Source of the DNA: an uncultured Lachnospiraceae bacterium
GTDB lineage: Bacteria; Bacillota; Clostridia; Lachnospirales; Lachnospiraceae
DNA: 10,634 bases
Direction of reading: 5' to 3'
NCBI GenBank assembly: GCA_910585555.1
Contig: CAJUFU010000082.1
Location: 1-10,634, forward strand
Shown here in pieces: positions 5,442 through 10,634 of this stretch (positions within the stretch are counted from its first letter, which is position 1; each line of letters opens with the position of its first letter). The notes beneath the pieces are model-generated. The model was not told where the DNA came from and did not search any database. It was given only the letters and a program-made list of their open reading frames with translations. The position numbers were made by a program, and so were the translations under genes.

Positions 5442-5885
5442 ATGATACGCAGGATGACGATAGAAGATTATGATGGGGTGAAGGCTTTGTGGCTGTCCAT
5501 TAAGGGCTTTGCCATCAGGAGTCTGGATGATTCCAGACAGGGGGTGGCGCGGTTCCTTATGAGAAACCCGGATACCAGTGTGGTGGCAGTGGAGGAGGGC
5601 AGGATTGTGGGGGCAATCCTCTGCGGGCATGATGGCAGACGGGGATGTCTGTATCATGTGTGTGTGGCGGAAGAATACCGTATGCAGGGCATCGGCAAGG
5701 CGATGGTGGTCTTTTGTATGGAAGCGCTTAAGGCGGAGCAGATCAATAAGGTATCGCTCATTGCCTTTACCAAGAATGATATCGGCAATGCTTTTTGGAA
5801 GCAGATTGGCTGGACGAAGCGGGAGGATTTGAATTATTATGACTTTACGCTGAATGAGGCTAACATTACGGCATTTAATCAATAA
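5442..5885 (+). CDS. GNAT-family N-acetyltransferase, YpeA-like
   Basis: This 147-residue protein is a complete single-domain GNAT. The acetyl-CoA pyrophosphate loop is RMQGIGKA (80-87), following beta strand LYHVCVAEEY. KNDIGNAFWKQIGWTKRED (111-129) is the usual motif B with Asn at 116. The blocks ARFLMRNPDTSVVAVEEGRI and GHDGRRGCLYH resemble the YpeA subgroup, whose natural substrates are poorly known. No signal peptide or membrane segment is present. It lies 32 bases after the prolyl-tRNA editing gene and 21 bases before the histidine kinase gene, so cotranscription with both is likely. A role in acetylating a protein or small molecule linked to the signalling genes is possible, but nothing in the sequence shows it. 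Confidence 0.88.
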   Translation: MIRRMTIEDYDGVKALWLSIKGFAIRSLDDSRQGVARFLMRNPDTSVVAVEEGRIVGAILCGHDGRRGCLYHVCVAEEYRMQGIGKAMVVFCMEALKAEQINKVSLIAFTKNDIGNAFWKQIGWTKREDLNYYDFTLNEANITAFNQ

Positions 5886-5906
5886 CGGGGAAAAATAAGG
5901 GGCGGT

Positions 5907-8900
5907 ATGAAACATATACGGAAATTTACAGCGTTAACCATTTTATTCGTTATCATAGTAATGATGATTGTGGTGTGTCTGCATCAGGGAAATGCGGGGG
6001 AGTCTTCGTTTTCAGAGCAGATTGGCTATTATTTTAATGAGGGCTGGAGTATCCTTCTTCCGGACGGAGGGGTACGGTCAGAAGTCAGCCTGCCTTACGC
6101 AGGAAGTTTTCAGGATGCGGATAAGATTGTCTTTCAAAATACGCTGTCTGAGGAATACGCAGGCAGAAGGATGGTGTTTTCTTATGAAAATGCAGATGTG
6201 AGGGTCCTTTTCGACGGGGAGGTGCTCAATCTGCAGGAGCCCGAAAGGGACAATGGAGGCGATAGATATTATGTAAACCTTCCGGATATGGATTGGGAGG
6301 CTGGTATAGAGGGAAAAATAGAGATTGAACTGACTATTTTGGATTATGGTCAGGAGATTATGCTTGGAGATGTCATCGTTGAGACGGGTGATGTTATCAT
6401 TATCGGACTGCGGGGGAGCAATCTGGTTGACATTGTCTGCAGTCTGCTGATTATGATTTCGGCAATCATTATGTTAGTGCTTGCCATGATGCGGTGGTAC
6501 ACAGGACAGCCGAGCCGGGGAGAGTCGTTTTTGGGATTGTTCGGCTTGACGGCAAGTATTTACTGTTTTATTGGAACAGATACCTTTGAACTTTTTTTTA
6601 TCATGCAGGAAGCCTATCTGATGCAGGAGTATCTGATGCTGGTGCTTCCACTGTTTCTGGTACTTTATTTTGAAAGAAATTTCAGGAGTATTTATCCGCA
6701 CCGCTTTAACCGGCTTTTGTGTGCGGTAATTTGTAATGCTGTCATACAAGTTTTCGCGGATTTATCTGGGGTATGTAATCTGGCTGTGATGGCAAATGTC
6801 TCTGCGGTCGTGATGGCTGTGGTTTGTGTGGCGGTTCTTGTGAGTCTGATCAAGTTAGAGAAGAAAAATTGGCGTTTACAGAACATTATGCCAATCGCCT
6901 CTGTGTTTGTTCTGCTGGCAGGGGAAGTGGCGAAAGTGATTCTGAAGTCTATTTCCATGTATGAGTATGTGGAAGCGGCCGTGTTGTATACCATGACTTT
7001 GTCCGGGCTGCTGCTGGCCATTCTGCATGTTTCCATGATATCCAGGGAATACCGGGAGAATGCAGAGGAAAAGGCAAGGGCGGCGCAGGAACAGAATATC
7101 CTGCTGGCACAGGCCAAGAAAGATGCGGATGCGGCAAGGCAGGAAGCGCTTGCCGCCAATGAGGCGAAGGGGAAGTTTCTGGCACAGATGTCCCATGAAA
7201 TCCGCACGCCTATCAATGCGGTGCTTGGCATGGATGAGATGATTCTGCGGGAATCGAAGGAGCCGCAAGTCAGGGAATATGCCATGGATATTTACACGGC
7301 TGGTCAGTCTCTGCTGTCGCTGATCAATGATATTTTGGATTTCTCTAAGATTGATTCAGGGAAAATGGAGATTGTGCCGGTGGCGTATGATGTCAGCAGT
7401 CTGATTCATGATTTGGTGAATATGACAACACAGCGGGCGGCGGCTAAGGATCTTCGGCTTGAGGTGGAGATTGACCATGAGATTCCCTCCCGTCTGTTTG
7501 GAGATGATGTGCGGATTCGGCAGATATTGATCAATATATTGACTAATGCGGTCAAATATACCCATGAAGGAACCATATGGTTCCGAATCAAGTGCCGTCT
7601 TACGGAGGAGACGGCGGTGCTTTATTTCGAGGTGGAGGACACCGGTATCGGCATCAAAGAAGAAGATCTGCCAAAGCTTTCTGCAGAGTTTGAGCGGATT
7701 GAGGAGGACAGGAACCGCAATATTGAGGGCACAGGACTAGGAATGAGCATTACCATGCAGCTGCTTTCGCTGTTAGGCAGCAGGCTGCAGGTGGAGAGTG
7801 TGTACGGAAAGGGCTCTAAATTCTATTTTGCGCTGGAGCAAAAGATTGTCGATCATACGCCCCTTGGCGATTTTGAATCGAAAGTACAGAAGATGGCACA
7901 GGATTTTAGCTATGAATCCGGGTTTTGCGCGCCGGATGCGAAAATATTGGTGGTGGATGACAATGCCGTCAACCGTAAGGTGCTGCGGAACCTGTTGAAG
8001 GAGACACAGATGCAGGTGACAGAATCCGACGGGGGTGAGGCGTGTCTGAGGCTGGTGCAGGAAAATCATTATGACCTGATCTTCTTAGACCACATGATGC
8101 CCGGGATGGACGGCGTGGAGACCCTGCATCATATCAAGGAATTGTCAGAGTTTCCGTGTCAGGATACGCCCATTGTTGTGCTCACTGCGAATGCGGTGTC
8201 CGGAGCAAAGGAGTTCTATCTGACAGAGGGATTTGATGATTTCTTGTCGAAACCGATTGTGCCGGATAAGCTTGAAAGTATGATACAGAAAATGCTGCCG
8301 GAGGAATTACTGCATGAAACGGTGGAAAAGACAGAGGGGCCGTCGAAGGATGCGTCAGCATTTTGTCTGGAAGAACTGCCAGTGGTGGAGGGGTTAGACT
8401 GGAATTACGCCTGGCTGCATCTGCCGGAGGAGGAACTGCTTGCCTATACGGTGAAAACCTTCTATGAGCAGATTGATTATGCGGCCGACCGTCTGGAACA
8501 GATACAGGAGCAGAGCAGGGCCGCTGATTATTTGGAACAGTACCGCATTCAGGTACATGCCATGAAGGGCCTTGCGGCCACAGTGGGCATCATACCGTTA
8601 GCAGGTATCGCAAGAGTATTGGAAGCGGCGGCAAAAGATGGTAAAATAGAGATAATCACAGCTTTGACAGGCGTTTTTTTGGAGGAATGGCGCAGCTATC
8701 GAATCAAACTGCAGGGCGTCTTTGACATTGGGAGTGCTGATGGGGCAAAGAAAGACGCCGATTATTCTGTGATACAGGCCCTTGTGGAAATGGTGCGTAT
8801 CAGTTTGCAGGAGATGGATATTGACCAGGCGGATGAAGCGATGAGACAACTGCAGGAATATGATTGTCCGGACAGAATCAGTCAGTGTATTCAGAAGCTT

Positions 8901-8990
8901 GCGGAGGCAGTGACCAATCTGGATATGGAGGAAACGGACCGCCTTGCGGACCTGCTGTCAGAAGAAATAGAGAAACAGAGGGCACAGTAG
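5907..8990 (+). CDS. 7TM hybrid sensor histidine kinase with receiver and Hpt domains
   Basis: This 1027-residue membrane sensor begins with a signal anchor (8-26), followed by a beta-rich outside domain (about 30-165). Seven hydrophobic segments follow near 172-197, 207-226, 240-256, 268-285, 294-316, 325-347 and 354-376. That order matches the 7TMR-DISM receptor type, though the outside domain identity is inference. A coiled coil (about 380-420) leads to the HisKA domain, with H430 in MSHEIRTPINAVLG. The ATPase has the N box around N547 (ILINILTNAVKYT), DTGIGI (578-583) and GTGLGM (608-613). A receiver follows with D684, D685, phosphoacceptor D728 and K782, then an Hpt domain with H884 in VHAMKGLAA. 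All phosphotransfer residues are present, so it looks active. A last helical region (about 950-1020) has no phosphoacceptor His. AAGGGG precedes the ATG by 4 bases. The response regulator gene follows after 23 bases and is the likely partner. The ligand is unknown. Confidence 0.93.
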   Translation: MKHIRKFTALTILFVIIVMMIVVCLHQGNAGESSFSEQIGYYFNEGWSILLPDGGVRSEVSLPYAGSFQDADKIVFQNTLSEEYAGRRMVFSYENADVRVLFDGEVLNLQEPERDNGGDRYYVNLPDMDWEAGIEGKIEIELTILDYGQEIMLGDVIVETGDVIIIGLRGSNLVDIVCSLLIMISAIIMLVLAMMRWYTGQPSRGESFLGLFGLTASIYCFIGTDTFELFFIMQEAYLMQEYLMLVLPLFLVLYFERNFRSIYPHRFNRLLCAVICNAVIQVFADLSGVCNLAVMANVSAVVMAVVCVAVLVSLIKLEKKNWRLQNIMPIASVFVLLAGEVAKVILKSISMYEYVEAAVLYTMTLSGLLLAILHVSMISREYRENAEEKARAAQEQNILLAQAKKDADAARQEALAANEAKGKFLAQMSHEIRTPINAVLGMDEMILRESKEPQVREYAMDIYTAGQSLLSLINDILDFSKIDSGKMEIVPVAYDVSSLIHDLVNMTTQRAAAKDLRLEVEIDHEIPSRLFGDDVRIRQILINILTNAVKYTHEGTIWFRIKCRLTEETAVLYFEVEDTGIGIKEEDLPKLSAEFERIEEDRNRNIEGTGLGMSITMQLLSLLGSRLQVESVYGKGSKFYFALEQKIVDHTPLGDFESKVQKMAQDFSYESGFCAPDAKILVVDDNAVNRKVLRNLLKETQMQVTESDGGEACLRLVQENHYDLIFLDHMMPGMDGVETLHHIKELSEFPCQDTPIVVLTANAVSGAKEFYLTEGFDDFLSKPIVPDKLESMIQKMLPEELLHETVEKTEGPSKDASAFCLEELPVVEGLDWNYAWLHLPEEELLAYTVKTFYEQIDYAADRLEQIQEQSRAADYLEQYRIQVHAMKGLAATVGIIPLAGIARVLEAAAKDGKIEIITALTGVFLEEWRSYRIKLQGVFDIGSADGAKKDADYSVIQALVEMVRISLQEMDIDQADEAMRQLQEYDCPDRISQCIQKLAEAVTNLDMEETDRLADLLSEEIEKQRAQ

Positions 8991-9013
8991 GATGCCAGGG
9001 AGGGGAGGACGAA

Positions 9014-9808
9014 ATGAAAAAAATACTATTAATCGGCAAGTTTAATACGGTGGTGAACGATACCAATCAATTTTTGTCCCAATATTTTCATGTACAGCTC
9101 TGTTCAGAGAAGGCTGGCGTTTTGGAGGGAATGTTAAAGATTGTCAACCCGGATTTGATTGTGATTAGTTTGGTCGGCGCCTATGATATCGATACATCCA
9201 TCTTCTATATGTTGAGTGAGCAGTATGCCCAGATTCCGGTCCTGACCATTGGAACCAAGGAGGAGAGCGGCAGATTTTTTAAGTACTATGAAGGAGAGCA
9301 GTTTGAAAATCTGATTCGTCCGGTGGAGAACTCTATTATCATGGAAGCCGTATGCCGGCGGCTGGGAATGGAGGAAGAGAGGGCCGGACAGGAGGCAAGG
9401 CAGGAAAACAGTGCTCATCGTGGTAAAAAGCGCATTCTGGTGGTGGATGATAATGGTATGGCCCTTAGAACGATGAAGGCAATGCTGCAGGATATCTACG
9501 AGGTCGCCTTAGCGGTTTCCGGGGCGCAGGCCATGACCTCTATCGGTAAAAAGAGACCGGATTTGATTCTGTTAGATTATGAGATGCCGGTCTGTGATGG
9601 CAGGATGACATTAGAAATGATACGTGCCGACGAGGAGCTTAAGAGTATTCCGGTGGTATTTCTGACTGCCATAAACGACAGAGAAAATATTGAGGCAGTG
9701 CTGAAATTAAAACCGGCAGGATATTTCTTAAAACCGCCGGTGAAAGAGAAATTGGTTGCAAAGATTGAAGAGATTTTACAAGGGACTTCTGTGCCTTACA
9801 GCGTCTAA
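9014..9808 (+). CDS. Response regulator with a degenerate and an intact receiver domain, no output domain
   Basis: This 264-residue cytoplasmic protein has two receiver-like domains. The first (about 2-117) starts KKILLIGKFN and keeps the alternating fold, but lacks the acidic pair, has no Asp where the phosphoacceptor should be (the strand reads LIVISLVGAYD) and has Arg-Pro (102-103) in place of Lys-Pro. It is therefore a pseudoreceiver. After a charged linker (118-139), the second (140-257) is complete: D145 and D146 in ILVVDDN, phosphoacceptor D188 in LILLDYEMP, T218 and K240 in FLKPP. No DNA-binding or enzyme domain follows. The start at 9014 is chosen for GGGGAGG (9002-9008) and the receiver-type N-terminus. 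The same frame stays open further upstream, overlapping the kinase gene, without support. It is probably the last acceptor of a phosphorelay from the kinase encoded just upstream; the effector is not visible. Confidence 0.9.
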   Translation: MKKILLIGKFNTVVNDTNQFLSQYFHVQLCSEKAGVLEGMLKIVNPDLIVISLVGAYDIDTSIFYMLSEQYAQIPVLTIGTKEESGRFFKYYEGEQFENLIRPVENSIIMEAVCRRLGMEEERAGQEARQENSAHRGKKRILVVDDNGMALRTMKAMLQDIYEVALAVSGAQAMTSIGKKRPDLILLDYEMPVCDGRMTLEMIRADEELKSIPVVFLTAINDRENIEAVLKLKPAGYFLKPPVKEKLVAKIEEILQGTSVPYSV

Positions 9809-9829
9809 CCGGCAGTAAGAGAAAGGCAG

Positions 9830-10587
9830 TCAGACGGACTGCAGAAATTGTTCTATATAGAATAAAGAAGCGCCGATGACGGGCGTATACTGTCCGTGCA
9901 CCCCAACCAGTATTTGGTCTTTCGATACGGAAAAGGGAGAGGAGGAAGTAATACGGCTTAGCAGATAATCGATATCCTCTTCGGTAAAATAAGGTGCCAG
10001 GTAACCGCTGATAATAACAGGCGCATCGATTACCAGGTTTAAATTTCTTATGGCAAATGCCAGATGGTTTAGATAATCTTCCCAGATTTGTGTAAGCTGG
10101 GGGGATTTTTTTTCTCGCAAAGCCGGGAAAAATTCTTTGATAGGAAGCCCTGCGGAGTGTTCCAGCGCGTTGACGGAACAGTAGGTCTCTAAACAGCCGC
10201 GGTTTCCGCAATAGCAGAGCGGACCGTCAGGATTGATACACATATGTTCAATGGTGCCGCTGTGCATGGAATTTCCCTGATGAATCTGATGATTTGTTAT
10301 GATGGAGCCTCCCATATTTCTGTTAAGCAAAAGGACTACGGCGCTGTCAAGCTCCGGATGGTTCCATAATTCCAGAAAGGCGGCGGATTTGGAGTCATGC
10401 TCCAAATGGCATGGATATGGCATATATTTGGAAAAGTGTTCCAGACACATGCCAGTGTTATGCATAATCGTTCCGTATGTTACAGTGGTGTGATCGGGGG
10501 AAGTGATTCCCTGGGTGGCAATGGAAATACCAAGAATCCGTTCCTCTTCGTATTGCTCTTTTGCGATACAATCTTTGATTTCTGCAG
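9830..10587 (-). CDS. ROK-family protein, likely NagC/XylR-type transcriptional repressor, N-terminus missing
   Basis: The frame is open from the TGA at 9830-9832 to the last genomic base, 10587, giving about 252 residues and lacking the true start. The visible part is the ROK domain: ILGISIATQGI (sugar-kinase-like beta hairpin), HDSKSAAFLELW, MGGSIITNHQIHQGNSMHSG, then EHMCINPDGPLCYCGNRGCLE. In ROK proteins the His near GHM and the CxCGxxGCxE cysteines bind zinc. The usual E-N-D before the substrate Asp is EHD here. The family includes sugar kinases and repressors that sense sugars. A repressor with an N-terminal helix-turn-helix is favoured by the variant substrate motif, but the deciding part is outside the contig. 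An ATG at 10463-10465 is internal and not the start. It converges on the response regulator gene with 21 bases between, and I see no hairpin there. Confidence 0.82.
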
Positions 10588-10634
10588 AGATCGGAAGAGC
10601 GTCGTGTAGGGAAAGAGTGTAGGCTATAGTGTAG
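10588..10634 (-). other. Illumina TruSeq P5-side adapter with index, artefact at contig end
   Basis: From 10588 the plus strand reads AGATCGGAAGAGC and continues as the complement of the Illumina read 1 adapter. Read on the minus strand from 10634 the order is CTACAC, the 8-base block TATAGCCT, then the 33-base read 1 primer ending in CTCTTCCGATCT. TATAGCCT matches the i5 index I know as D501. All 47 bases are accounted for by adapter, so genomic sequence ends at 10587. Open frames that run through this stretch on either strand are artefacts, including the plus-strand one whose translation ends DRKSVV. Confidence 0.97.

Noticed and set aside
6692..7285. Long minus-strand frames opposite the kinase gene.
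   Set aside because: They are antisense to a continuous, motif-rich kinase frame and show compositions typical of reversed coding DNA.
8864..9013. An upstream extension of the two-receiver protein by 50 residues.
   Set aside because: The extension overlaps the 3' end of the kinase gene in another frame and has no ribosome binding site. The start at 9014 has GGGGAGG at good spacing and begins with a receiver-type first strand.
9639..10211. A 190-codon minus-strand frame across the end of the regulator gene and the ROK gene.
   Set aside because: It is a shadow of the ROK gene in another frame and crosses the convergent gene boundary. Its translation is Arg-rich with no domain.
1..10587. CRISPR arrays, tRNA or rRNA genes, integrases or complete insertion sequences.
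   Set aside because: I saw no regularly spaced repeats, no tRNA-like cloverleaf, no rRNA segments and no transposase or integrase coding sequence. The only mobile-element-like feature is the palindrome at 2830-2969.
10397..10609. A 70-codon plus-strand frame near the right end.
   Set aside because: It lies opposite the ROK gene and its last residues come from the sequencing adapter.

Overview
The window reads as chromosomal DNA of a low-to-middle GC Gram-positive anaerobe, most likely a Lachnospiraceae-type clostridium. This is inferred from strong AGGAGG-type ribosome binding sites, purine-rich leaders, protein wording typical of that family (argG, argC, the dCMP deaminase, the multi-domain hybrid kinase) and a DUF3990-type gene pair of a kind I recall as common in gut Firmicutes. 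No species can be named from sequence alone.

Left part (1-4200): the tail of a GNAT acetyltransferase is followed by argG on the minus strand and argC on the plus strand, two arginine biosynthesis genes that face away from each other. Between them lies an AT-rich control region with two ArgR-like operators and promoters in both directions, then a two-gene accessory cassette (a DUF3990 protein with an ADP-ribosyltransferase-like motif layout and an overlapping helical partner), then a 140-bp MITE-like palindrome. The cassette and palindrome appear to have been inserted between argC and a shared arginine-responsive control region. Two adjacent long hairpins follow argC.

Middle and right (4234-9808): five plus-strand genes lie close together: a dCMP deaminase, a prolyl-tRNA editing protein, a YpeA-like GNAT acetyltransferase, a 1027-residue 7TM hybrid histidine kinase, and a two-receiver response regulator with no output domain. 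The last two encode every step of a His-Asp-His-Asp phosphorelay (H430 to D728 to H884 in the kinase, then D188 in the regulator). The GNAT, kinase and regulator genes are separated by only 21-23 bases and are probably cotranscribed.

Right end (9830-10634): a minus-strand ROK-family protein converges on the regulator gene. Its start is missing because biological sequence stops at 10587. The last 47 bases are an Illumina P5-side sequencing adapter including an 8-base index. This is a contig end with untrimmed adapter, and nothing after 10587 should be read as biology.

The best candidate for an undescribed system is the DUF3990-plus-partner cassette in the arg control region. The second is the phosphorelay whose final receiver has no visible effector.
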